Source: Actinomadura sp. K4S16 (GTDB lineage Bacteria > Actinomycetota > Actinomycetes > Streptosporangiales > Streptosporangiaceae). Taken from it: a DNA stretch of 64,000 nucleotides. Of this stretch, positions 23,842 through 31,890 are shown piece by piece. The DNA lies in the NCBI RefSeq assembly GCF_008327685.1, contig NZ_BDDE01000031.1, forward strand, positions 62,001 through 126,000, in the 5' to 3' direction. Position 1 is the stretch's first letter, and each line of letters opens with the position of its first letter. A model generated the notes under the pieces. It was not told where the DNA came from. It did no database searches and worked only from the letters and a program-made list of their open reading frames with translations. Made by a program: the position numbers and the translations under genes.

Positions 23842-24950
23842 GCGAGAGCGAGTCCGGGGAGGCGTGGGGAGCGGGGATGAGCGGGACCGACGAGGGCGAG
23901 CGGCTGGTGTCGGCGGACGCCGACGGGATCGAGGAGCAGCAGATCGAGGCCGCGCTGCGGCCGAAGAAGCTGGACGACTTCGTCGGGCAGGAACGGGTCC
24001 GCGAGCAGCTCTCGCTGGTGCTGCACGGCGCGCTGCGGCGCGGCCGGACCCCCGACCACGTGCTGCTGTCCGGCGGGCCGGGTCTCGGCAAGACCACCCT
24101 CGCCATGATCATCGCGGCGGAGCTGGGGCAGCCGCTGCGGATCTCCTCGGGGCCCGCGATCGAGCGGGCCGGCGACCTCGCGGCCGTGCTGTCCACCCTC
24201 GCCGAGGGCGAGGTGCTGTTCCTGGACGAGATCCACCGGCTGGCGCGGCCCGCCGAGGAGATGCTCTACATGGCGATGGAGGACTTCCGCGTCGACGTCG
24301 TCGTGGGCAAGGGCCCGGGCGCGACGGCGATCCCGCTGGACATCGCCCCCTTCACGCTGGTGGGGGCCACCACGCGGGCGGGCATGCTGCCCGGCCCGCT
24401 GCGCGACCGGTTCGGGTTCGTCGCGCACATGGACTTCTACGAGCCCGCCGAGCTGGAGGTCATCGTCCGCCGGTCGGCCCGGCTGCTGGGCGTGGAGATC
24501 GCCGACGACGCCGCCGCCGAGGTGGCCGGACGCTCGCGCGGCACGCCCCGGATCGCCAACCGGCTGCTGCGCCGCGTCCGCGACTACGCCGAGGTCCGCG
24601 CCGACGGGGTGATCACGCGGGAATCGGCCCGCGCGGCCCTGGCGTTGTACGAGGTGGACGAACGGGGCCTTGACCGGCTCGACCGTTCCGTCCTGGAGTC
24701 GCTGATGCGCAAGTTCGGCGGCGGGCCGGTGGGCCTGTCGACGCTCGCCGTGTCGGTGGGGGAGGAGCCCGAGACCGTCGAGGTCGTCGCGGAGCCGTTC
24801 CTCGTCCGGCAGGGCCTGCTCGCCAGGACGCCGCGCGGACGGGTCGCCACGGCCGCCGCGTGGGCGCACCTCGGGCTTCCCCAACCGCCGACCGCGCCGA
24901 TGGCGGGCACCCTGTTCGACCTGGACGGGAACGCCGACGGAGCGGAATAG
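23838..24950 (+). CDS. ruvB: Holliday junction branch migration DNA helicase RuvB
   Basis: 370 aa AAA+ ATPase. Walker A LSGGPGLGKTTLAMI, Walker B VLFLDEIHRLAR, sensor 1 VGATTRAGMLPGPL with the arginine-bearing RDRFGF, and the C-terminal winged-helix domain (GGGPVGLSTLAVSVGEE...FLVRQGLLARTPRGR). It drives branch migration on RuvA-bound junctions. The ATG at 23838 is preceded by GGAGGGCAGG; a further in-frame ATG at 23877 (MSGTDEGERLV) would give the more usual N-terminus. The N-terminal Ser/Glu/Gly stretch derives from the duplicated start region described upstream. Confidence 0.96.
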   Translation: MSESESGEAWGAGMSGTDEGERLVSADADGIEEQQIEAALRPKKLDDFVGQERVREQLSLVLHGALRRGRTPDHVLLSGGPGLGKTTLAMIIAAELGQPLRISSGPAIERAGDLAAVLSTLAEGEVLFLDEIHRLARPAEEMLYMAMEDFRVDVVVGKGPGATAIPLDIAPFTLVGATTRAGMLPGPLRDRFGFVAHMDFYEPAELEVIVRRSARLLGVEIADDAAAEVAGRSRGTPRIANRLLRRVRDYAEVRADGVITRESARAALALYEVDERGLDRLDRSVLESLMRKFGGGPVGLSTLAVSVGEEPETVEVVAEPFLVRQGLLARTPRGRVATAAAWAHLGLPQPPTAPMAGTLFDLDGNADGAE

Positions 24951-25003
24951 TGATCATCTGGTAACGGGTTGGGAACTTCCCGGCGACGCCGATCGTCGCC
25001 TCG

Positions 25004-25032
25004 TTGCCGGGGTCTCGCGTACTCTCTAGACT
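25004..25032 (+). promoter_or_regulatory. promoter of the yajC-secDF operon
   Basis: TTGCCG (25004-25009) and TAGACT (25027-25032) with a 17-base spacer, a good match to the housekeeping sigma factor consensus of actinobacteria. It lies about 95 bases before the yajC start, in the only sizeable gap (178 bases) between ruvB and yajC. Confidence 0.6.
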
Positions 25033-25128
25033 CCGGGACTTGGTTCACCGTCTCCAGCCGGCGGTCCCGTTGCACGTGACCGGTCTGGTCACAGGCTGGG
25101 CAATCGACATCGGAAGGATGCCCCAGTA

Positions 25129-25632
25129 ATGGGCAGCGACATGATTCTCGCGGCGAACAACGGCGGTAGCGGGGCCTTCAACCTGCTCCTGCTCCTCGCC
25201 GTGCCACTGGTCTTCTACTTCCTGCTCATCCGGCCGCAGAGCAGGCGCCGCAAAGAGCAGATGCAGATGCAGAACGCCATGGAACCGGGCGCCCGCGTCC
25301 TGACGACCAGCGGTATCCGCGCGACCGTCGTGTCGGTGGACGACGACGGTGTCGTGCTGGAGATCGCCGACGGCGTCGAGGTCCGGTTCGTCAAGCAGGC
25401 GATCATGCAGGTCCTCAAGGACGACGACCCCGAGGAGCTCGACGACGAGCACGACGAGGCCGTCGAGGACGCCGAGGACGAGGACGGCGACCGCGTCGAC
25501 CTGTCCAAGGACGGAGCCGAGGTCGACCTGTCCAAGGACGGCGAGGCCGCGGCCAGCGCGGACGAGGACGGCGAGCCCGAGTCCAAGCCGAAGGGGAAGG
25601 CGAAGGTCGAGGCGGGCGACAAGCCCGCCTGA
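25129..25632 (+). CDS. yajC: preprotein translocase subunit YajC
   Basis: 167 aa, longer than the ~110 aa norm. One membrane helix (about 18-36, FNLLLLLAVPLVFYFLLIRPQ) leads into the YajC domain with RRRKEQMQMQNAMEPGARVLTTSGIRATVVSVDDDGVVLEIADGVEVRFVKQAI. The remaining ~60 residues are an acidic, lysine-containing tail with the tandem unit VDLSKDGAEVDLSKDGE, expected to be disordered in the cytoplasm. YajC joins SecD and SecF, encoded next, as an accessory complex to SecYEG. The operon order yajC-secD-secF is normal. Confidence 0.95.
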   Translation: MGSDMILAANNGGSGAFNLLLLLAVPLVFYFLLIRPQSRRRKEQMQMQNAMEPGARVLTTSGIRATVVSVDDDGVVLEIADGVEVRFVKQAIMQVLKDDDPEELDDEHDEAVEDAEDEDGDRVDLSKDGAEVDLSKDGEAAASADEDGEPESKPKGKAKVEAGDKPA

Positions 25633-25673
25633 CCCCCTCTCAGGCGACGATACGACGGGAAGTACGACGACAA

Positions 25674-27470
25674 GTGGCTCCGCCCAAGAATGCTCCCAAG
25701 CCGGGGCGCACGCTCCTCGCGCTCTTCGCGGTCATGGTGGTCCTGGCAGGTCTGGCGGTCTGGCAGGGGCAGACGAAGCCCAAGCTGGGCCTCGACCTCG
25801 CCGGCGGGACGACCGTGACCCTCACGGCCAAGACCCCGAACGGCAAGAACCCCCCGGCCGACCAGATGAACCAGGCCGTCAAGATCATGACGAAGCGCGT
25901 CAACGGTCTGGGGGTGTCCGACGCCGAGGTCGCCAAGCAGGGCAGCAACAACATCGTGGTGAACGTCCCCGGTGAGGGGCAGGGCCGCGTCGTCAACCTG
26001 ATCGGGACGACGGCGAAGCTGCAGTTCCGCCAGGTGTTCGCGGTGGCCGACGGGCGGCCCGCGAACGGGGCGGCGCCCGCCCCGTCCCCCAGCCCGTCGT
26101 CGAAGGGGAAGGACGGGGGCAAGAGCCCCTCGCCTTCCGCGTCGGCCTCCCCGTCCGGGAGCGCGTCGCCGTCGACGTCGGCGACCCCGCGCGGCCGGGC
26201 GCTGTCGGGGGCGCTGGCGGCCCCGACGCCGAAGCCGTCCGGGTCCGCCGCGGCGTCCCCGGCTCCGTCGGCGTCGTCGCCCCTGGGCCAGCCGTCCGGG
26301 CAGCCCAGCGCGCCCGCGCAGGACTACCCGGGCGTCACCGACAAGGCCGTGATCAGCCAGTTCGAGGCGCTCAACTGCTACGGCGACGACCGGCGGGCCC
26401 CGGGGTCCAACGACCCGAACCGCAAGTTCGTCGCCGCCTGTGACCAGGACGCGGAGAAGGGCCAGGTCACCAAGTACATCCTCGGCCCCGTCCAGGTCCT
26501 GGGCGAGAACGTCTCCTCGGCGAGCGCGATGCCGCCGAACGCCCAGCAGGGCCAGGCCAGCTGGTCGGTCTCGCTGAAGTTCGACGGCAAGGGCGCCCGC
26601 GAGTTCGGCGCGGTCACCACCGCCGCCTCCCAGGCCTACCAGCAGAACCCGTCCTCGCCGCAGGCGCAGGTCGCGATCGTGCTGGACGGCCAGGTCGTCT
26701 CCGCGCCCAGCATCCGCGAGGGCCCCATCACCGGCGGCACCGCCAGCATCGACGGGCCGCCCGACAGCTTCAACCAGCAGTACGCCACCGACCTCGCCAA
26801 CGTGCTCAAGTACGGGGCGCTGCCGCTGGAGTTCAAGCAGAGCTCCATCGACGAGGTGTCGTCCACGCTGGGCTCCGACCAGCTGACCGGCGGACTGATC
26901 GCCGGCGCGATCGGGCTCGGCCTGGTGGTGCTCTACTGCCTGTTCTACTACCGGGGCCTCGGCCTCGTGGCGGTGTCCAGCCTGGTCGTGGCGTCGGCCA
27001 TCACCTACGAGGCGGTGGTGATCCTCGGTGAGGGGATGGGCTTCCGGCTCTCGCTGCCGCACATCATCGGTTTGATCGTGTCCATCGGCATCACCGCCGA
27101 CTCGTTCATCGTCTACTTCGAGCGGCTGAGGGACGAGCTGCGGGCCGGGCGCAGGCTGCGCTCGTCGATCGAGAACGCCTGGAAGCGGGCACGGCGCACC
27201 ATCCTCGTGGCCGACGCCGTGACCTTCCTCGCGGCGCTCGTGCTGTACTTCCTCGCGGTCGGCGGGGTGGCCGGGTTCGCGTTCGCGATGGGCCTCACGA
27301 CGCTCATCGACGTCATCGTGGTGTTCTTCTTCACCAAGCCGATGGTCGCGCTGCTGGCGCGCACCAGCTTCTTCGGCCGCGGGCATCCGATGTCCGGCCT
27401 CGACCCGAGGCGCCTGCACAAGGCGCAGGACACCGCCCCAGCCGCCCGCACGACGAGCCAGGAGGCCTGA
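25674..27470 (+). CDS. secD: protein translocase subunit SecD
   Basis: 598 aa, GTG start 42 bases after yajC. First membrane helix LLALFAVMVVLAGLAVW, then the large extracytoplasmic region with KLGLDLAGGTTVTLTAKT (the DLxGG motif), and five C-terminal helices with ALPLEFKQSSIDEVSSTLG and SIGITADSFIVYFERLRDEL. SecD uses proton flow to help pull proteins out of the Sec channel. Between about residues 135 and 217 a long Ser/Pro/Ala/Lys-rich stretch interrupts the P1 domain; it is disordered and actinobacteria-typical, but long here. Confidence 0.96.
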   Translation: MAPPKNAPKPGRTLLALFAVMVVLAGLAVWQGQTKPKLGLDLAGGTTVTLTAKTPNGKNPPADQMNQAVKIMTKRVNGLGVSDAEVAKQGSNNIVVNVPGEGQGRVVNLIGTTAKLQFRQVFAVADGRPANGAAPAPSPSPSSKGKDGGKSPSPSASASPSGSASPSTSATPRGRALSGALAAPTPKPSGSAAASPAPSASSPLGQPSGQPSAPAQDYPGVTDKAVISQFEALNCYGDDRRAPGSNDPNRKFVAACDQDAEKGQVTKYILGPVQVLGENVSSASAMPPNAQQGQASWSVSLKFDGKGAREFGAVTTAASQAYQQNPSSPQAQVAIVLDGQVVSAPSIREGPITGGTASIDGPPDSFNQQYATDLANVLKYGALPLEFKQSSIDEVSSTLGSDQLTGGLIAGAIGLGLVVLYCLFYYRGLGLVAVSSLVVASAITYEAVVILGEGMGFRLSLPHIIGLIVSIGITADSFIVYFERLRDELRAGRRLRSSIENAWKRARRTILVADAVTFLAALVLYFLAVGGVAGFAFAMGLTTLIDVIVVFFFTKPMVALLARTSFFGRGHPMSGLDPRRLHKAQDTAPAARTTSQEA

Positions 27471-27472
27471 GC

Positions 27473-28639
27473 ATGGGAACGCGTGCGGCCATCTCCCGGA
27501 TCTACCGGGGCGAGATCAGCGCCGACATCGTCGGCCGGCCGAAGATCTGGTACACGATCTCCGGGCTGCTGCTGGCGCTGTCGATCGCGGGCCTGCTGGT
27601 GCAGGGACTCAACTTCGGCGTCGAGTTCAAGGGCGGCTCCGTCTTCACCTTCAAGGCGCCGAGCGCCTCGATCGAGCAGGTGCGCGGCGCCGTCGCCGAC
27701 GGCGGCCCGCACCAGGTGATCGTGCAGAAGGCGGGCGGCGACTGGCGGGTCACGACCGAGAGCCTGTCCTCGAGCGAGGTCACCGCGGTCAAGACCAGCG
27801 TCGCCAAGGAGCTGACCGTCCCCGCCGACAAGGTCAGCACCCAGGTCGTCGGCGCCTCGTGGGGCGGTGAGATCCAGAAGAAGGCGTGGCAGGCGCTGCT
27901 CGTCTTCATGATCTTGATCATCGCCTACCTGTCGGTGGCGTTCGAGTGGCGGATGGCCGTGGCCGCGGTGGTCGCGCTCGTCCACGACCTCGTGATCACC
28001 GCCGGCATCTACGCCTGGTCGGGCTTCGAGGTCACCCCGGCCACGCTGCTCGGCTTCCTGACGATCCTCGGCTACTCGCTGTACGACGCCGTCGTCGTCT
28101 TCGACATGATCAAGGAGGTCACCAAGCCGCTCGGGCCGACCTCCAAGATCACCTACAGCGAGGCCGCCAACCAGGCGCTCAGCAGCACCCTGGTGCGCTC
28201 GCTGAACACCTCGCTGGTGGCGATCCTGCCCGTCGGCGCGATCCTGTTCATCGGCACGACCCTGTTCGGCGCGGGCACGCTGAAGGACCTGTCGCTCGCC
28301 CTGTTCGTCGGCATGATCGTCGGTACGTACTCCTCGATCTGCGTGGCGACGCCGCTGCTGGTCCAGTTCAAGGAGCGCGAGCCGAAGTACAAGCAGCTCC
28401 GGGAGAACATCGCCCGGCGCGAGCAGAGCGCCAGGCGGACGTCGAAGGCGAAGGTCAAGGCCGGCGCCGGGGCCTCCGCCGACACCGCGGAGGACGACCC
28501 GGCGGACGACCCGGAGGACGAGGGCGATCGTCCCGCCACCGACGTCCGCAGCGCGGTGACCGTGCGCAAGGTCGTGCAGACGGGGTCGCGGCAGCAGCCG
28601 AAGCGAGGGTCGCGGCAGCAGCGCCGCGGCGGCAAGTAG
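27473..28639 (+). CDS. secF: protein translocase subunit SecF
   Basis: 388 aa, ATG two bases after the secD stop. Six membrane helices with GLNFGVEFKGGSVFTF (the family FxGG-like start), WRMAVAAVVALVHDLVITAGIYAWSGFEVTPATLLGFLTILGYSLYDAVVVFDMIKE and RSLNTSLVAILPVGAILFIG. It pairs with SecD. A charged C-terminal tail of about 75 residues (EREPKYKQLRENIARREQ onward, acidic patch then QQPKRGSRQQRRGGK) is cytoplasmic and could interact with the ribosome or YajC, as inference. Confidence 0.96.
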   Translation: MGTRAAISRIYRGEISADIVGRPKIWYTISGLLLALSIAGLLVQGLNFGVEFKGGSVFTFKAPSASIEQVRGAVADGGPHQVIVQKAGGDWRVTTESLSSSEVTAVKTSVAKELTVPADKVSTQVVGASWGGEIQKKAWQALLVFMILIIAYLSVAFEWRMAVAAVVALVHDLVITAGIYAWSGFEVTPATLLGFLTILGYSLYDAVVVFDMIKEVTKPLGPTSKITYSEAANQALSSTLVRSLNTSLVAILPVGAILFIGTTLFGAGTLKDLSLALFVGMIVGTYSSICVATPLLVQFKEREPKYKQLRENIARREQSARRTSKAKVKAGAGASADTAEDDPADDPEDEGDRPATDVRSAVTVRKVVQTGSRQQPKRGSRQQRRGGK

Positions 28640-28648
28640 GCGGGGAAC

Positions 28649-29179
28649 GTGGGAGTGGACCTCAACAAGCTGATCCAGGAGCGGATCCGCGACGTCGCCG
28701 ACTATCCCAAGCAGGGGGTGATGTTCAAGGACATCACCCCGCTGCTGGCCGACCACGTGGCGTTCGCCGGAGTGGTGGACGCCGTCGTCAACCACCACGG
28801 CCGCGGCACCATCGACAAGATCGTCGGAATCGAGGCCCGCGGGTTCATCCTCGCCGCGCCCGTCGCCTACCACTTCGGCGCGGGCTTCGTCCCGGTGCGC
28901 AAGAAGGGGAAACTGCCCTCGGCGACGGACGCGGAGACCTATGATCTCGAGTACGGGAGCGAGACGATCGAGATCCATCTCGACGCCTTCGAACCCGGCG
29001 ACCGGGTGCTGATCGTCGATGACGTCCTGGCGACCGGGGGGACGGCCAGGGCCGCCGCCGAGCTGGTCCGGCGGGGCGGCGGCGAGGTCGTCGGACTTTC
29101 GGTCCTCCTCGAGCTGTCGTTCCTGAACGGACGCGACAAGCTGGGGAATCTGGACGTTCATTCCCTGGTTACGGTCTAG
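28649..29179 (+). CDS. apt: adenine phosphoribosyltransferase
   Basis: 176 aa, GTG start nine bases after secF with GGGGAAC upstream. Type I phosphoribosyltransferase: converts adenine and PRPP to AMP (purine salvage). The PRPP-binding loop is VLIVDDVLATGGTARAAAEL; adenine-site residues lie around VMFKDITPLLAD and GIEARGFILAAPVAY. The family order secF-apt-relA, linking purine nucleotides with (p)ppGpp metabolism, is conserved in actinobacteria. Confidence 0.96.
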   Translation: MGVDLNKLIQERIRDVADYPKQGVMFKDITPLLADHVAFAGVVDAVVNHHGRGTIDKIVGIEARGFILAAPVAYHFGAGFVPVRKKGKLPSATDAETYDLEYGSETIEIHLDAFEPGDRVLIVDDVLATGGTARAAAELVRRGGGEVVGLSVLLELSFLNGRDKLGNLDVHSLVTV

Positions 29180-29281
29180 TACGAAATAGGCGCCGGATAC
29201 ACTGACCCCATCAGGGTCCGGTGGGGACGGGCGCGACCCTCGGCACGCGAGTGCGGCGCCCGGATGGACTAGGGAGGCTGG

Positions 29282-31828
29282 GTGCCAGGTGAGGTGGTAT
29301 CGACCGACGCGGTGAACGCCGCCGCCGAGGAACGGCGCGCGCCGCCACCGCCCGACGTCCGGCCGCCCGAGCCCGACGACTCCGCCGCGCGGACGTCCAA
29401 GCCCCCCGCGCAGACGTCCGACTCCGCTACGCAGACGTCCAAGCCCGCCGCGCAGACGTCCGAGTCCGCCGCCCCGCCCGCCCAGCCATCGAGATCCGAT
29501 GTTCCCCCAGCCAAAGGCCCAGGCGCCGCCCCGGACGCCGACGACGCGTCCGGGTCCGCCGTCCCGTCCAGGCCCACGCCGGCCACGATCCCGCCGTCCG
29601 CCGCCCGGGTGCGCCGCAGGCTCGCCAGGTTGGGCGCCCAGCGCGGCCCCGCTATGAACCCGGTACTCGAACCTCTGATCAAGACGGTCCGCAACACGCA
29701 CCCGAAGGCGGACCTCCGGCTCATCGAGCGCGCCTACGACGTGGCCGCGCACTACCACCGCCACCAGAAGCGCAAGAGCGGCGACCCCTACATCACGCAC
29801 CCGCTGGCGGTCGCCACCATCCTCGCCGAGCTCGGCATGAACACCGAGACGCTCTGCGCGGCGCTGCTGCACGACACCGTCGAGGACACCCCCTACACCC
29901 TCGACCAGCTGAGCGCCGAGTTCGGCGACGAGATCGCCGCCCTGGTCGACGGCGTCACCAAGCTCGACAAGGTCAAGTACGGGGAGGCCGCGGAGGCCGA
30001 GACCGTCCGCAAGATGGTCGTGGCGATGTCCCGCGACATCCGCGTCCTGGTGATCAAGCTCGGCGACCGGCTGCACAACATGCGCACGCTGCGCTACATG
30101 CCGCGGCACAAGCAGGAGAAGAAGGCCCGCGAGACCCTGGAGGTCTTCGCGCCGCTCGCGCACCGCCTCGGGATGAACACGCTGAAGTGGGAGCTGGAGG
30201 ACCTCGCGTTCGCCACGCTGTACCCCAAGCGGTTCGACGAGATCGCCCGCCTGGTGTCCGAGCGCGCCCCGCGCCGCGACGTCTACCTCCAGGAAGTGAT
30301 CGAGAACGTCTCCACCGACCTGCGCGAGGCCCGGATCAAGGCCACCGTGACGGGCCGGCCGAAGCACTACTACTCGATCTACCAGAAGATGATCGCGCGG
30401 GACGTCAGCTTCGACGACATCTACGACCTGGTCGGCATCCGGGTCCTCGTCGACAGCGTCCGCGACTGCTACGCCGCCCTCGGCTCGATCCACGCGCGGT
30501 GGAACCCGGTCCCCGGCCGGTTCAAGGACTACATCGCGATGCCGAAGTTCAACATGTACCAGTCGCTGCACACGACGGTGATCGGCCCCGAGGGCAAGCC
30601 CGTCGAACTGCAGATCCGCACCTGGGGCATGCACCGCCGCGCCGAGTACGGCGTCGCCGCGCACTGGAAGTACAAGGAGGAGACGGTCGGCGGCCGCAAG
30701 GCCGGTGACATGCAGTGGCTCCGCCAGCTCCTCGACTGGCAGAAGGAGACCGCCGACCCGGCCGAGTTCCTGGAGTCGCTCCGCTTCGACCTGTCGGTCT
30801 CCGAGGTGTTCGTGTTCACCCCGAAGGGCGACGTGATCGCGCTGCCGCAGGGCGCGACCCCCGTCGACTTCGCGTACGCGATCCACACCGAGGTCGGGCA
30901 CCGATGTATCGGCGCCCGCGTCAACGGCCGCCTCGTCCCCCTCGAATCGACCCTCGACAACGGCGACACCGTCGAGGTCTTCACCTCCAAGTCGCCCGAC
31001 GCGGGCCCGAGCCGCGACTGGCTCGGCTTCGTCAAGAGCGCCCGCGCCCGCAACAAGATCAAGCACTGGTTCTCCAAGGAGCGCCGCGACACCGCGATCG
31101 AGTCCGGCAAGGACGCCATCGCCCGCGCGATGCGCAAGCAGAACATGCCGCTGCAGCGGATGATGTCCGGGGAGGCCCTCCTCGCTCTCGCCCGCGACAT
31201 GCGCTACCCGGACGTGTCGTCCCTGTACGCGGCCGTCGGCGAGAGCCAGGTCTCGGCGCAGCACGTCGTCCAGCGCCTCGTGGACGCGCTCGGCGGCGTC
31301 GAGAGCGCCGAGGAGGACCTCGCCGAGATCGCGCTGCCGACGCGCCGCAAGCGCACCCGCCCGGCGGGCGACCCGGGCGTCGTCGTCGCCGACGACCCGG
31401 ACGTGTGGGTCCGGCTGTCGCGCTGCTGCACTCCCGTCCCCGGCGACGACATCGTCGGCTTCGTGACCCGCGGCCACGGCGTCTCGGTCCACCGCGCCGA
31501 CTGCGCCAACGTCGAGAGCCTGAAGTCGCAGCCGGACCGCCTGATCGACGTCAAGTGGTCCCCGGGCGAGGACTCGGTGTTCCTCGTCGCGATCCAGGTG
31601 GAGGCCCTCGACCGCCCGCGGCTGCTGTCGGACGTGACCCGGGTCCTGTCCGACCAGCACGTCAACATCCTGTCGGCGTCGGTCACCACGACCCGCGACC
31701 GTGTCGCCGTCAGCCGCTTCACGTTCGAGATGGGCGACCCGAAGCACCTCGGCCACGTCCTGAAGGCCGTCCGCTCCATCGACGGCGTCTACGACGTCTA
31801 CCGGGTGACCAGCGGCGCCCCTCGCTAG
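29282..31828 (+). CDS. relA: bifunctional (p)ppGpp synthetase/hydrolase RelA/SpoT
   Basis: 848 aa from a GTG. Rel enzymes make ppGpp from GTP/GDP and ATP under starvation and hydrolyse it otherwise. Domain order: HD hydrolase with ALLHDTVEDTPYT (H at about residue 197), synthetase (GRPKHYYSIYQKM near residue 360 and YDLVGIRVLVDS), TGS (VFVFTPKGDVIALPQGATPVDFAYAIH, about 510-536), a zinc-finger-like RCCTPVPGDDIVGFVTRGHGVSVHRADC, and ACT (VFLVAIQVEALDRPRLLSDVTRVL, from about 766). The HD residues are intact, so hydrolysis is expected. The first ~115 residues are disordered and repeat-rich (QTSxS/KPAAQTS units). A TACACT -10 at 29198-29203 may start its own transcript. Confidence 0.96.
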   Translation: MPGEVVSTDAVNAAAEERRAPPPPDVRPPEPDDSAARTSKPPAQTSDSATQTSKPAAQTSESAAPPAQPSRSDVPPAKGPGAAPDADDASGSAVPSRPTPATIPPSAARVRRRLARLGAQRGPAMNPVLEPLIKTVRNTHPKADLRLIERAYDVAAHYHRHQKRKSGDPYITHPLAVATILAELGMNTETLCAALLHDTVEDTPYTLDQLSAEFGDEIAALVDGVTKLDKVKYGEAAEAETVRKMVVAMSRDIRVLVIKLGDRLHNMRTLRYMPRHKQEKKARETLEVFAPLAHRLGMNTLKWELEDLAFATLYPKRFDEIARLVSERAPRRDVYLQEVIENVSTDLREARIKATVTGRPKHYYSIYQKMIARDVSFDDIYDLVGIRVLVDSVRDCYAALGSIHARWNPVPGRFKDYIAMPKFNMYQSLHTTVIGPEGKPVELQIRTWGMHRRAEYGVAAHWKYKEETVGGRKAGDMQWLRQLLDWQKETADPAEFLESLRFDLSVSEVFVFTPKGDVIALPQGATPVDFAYAIHTEVGHRCIGARVNGRLVPLESTLDNGDTVEVFTSKSPDAGPSRDWLGFVKSARARNKIKHWFSKERRDTAIESGKDAIARAMRKQNMPLQRMMSGEALLALARDMRYPDVSSLYAAVGESQVSAQHVVQRLVDALGGVESAEEDLAEIALPTRRKRTRPAGDPGVVVADDPDVWVRLSRCCTPVPGDDIVGFVTRGHGVSVHRADCANVESLKSQPDRLIDVKWSPGEDSVFLVAIQVEALDRPRLLSDVTRVLSDQHVNILSASVTTTRDRVAVSRFTFEMGDPKHLGHVLKAVRSIDGVYDVYRVTSGAPR

Positions 31829-31849
31829 GAGCGCCGGGAGCAGAGAAAG

Positions 31850-31877
31850 GGGGCGGTCGCATCGCTGCGGCCGCCCC
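31850..31877 (+). terminator. bidirectional terminator between relA and aspS
   Basis: An 11-bp stem with one G-T wobble, GGGGCGGTCGC (31850-31860) with GCGGCCGCCCC (31867-31877), loop ATCGCT. TTCTTC follows on the plus strand and the reverse direction ends in CTTTCTCT, so it can end both convergent transcripts. Confidence 0.8.
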
Positions 31878-31890
31878 TTCTTCGTCGAGG

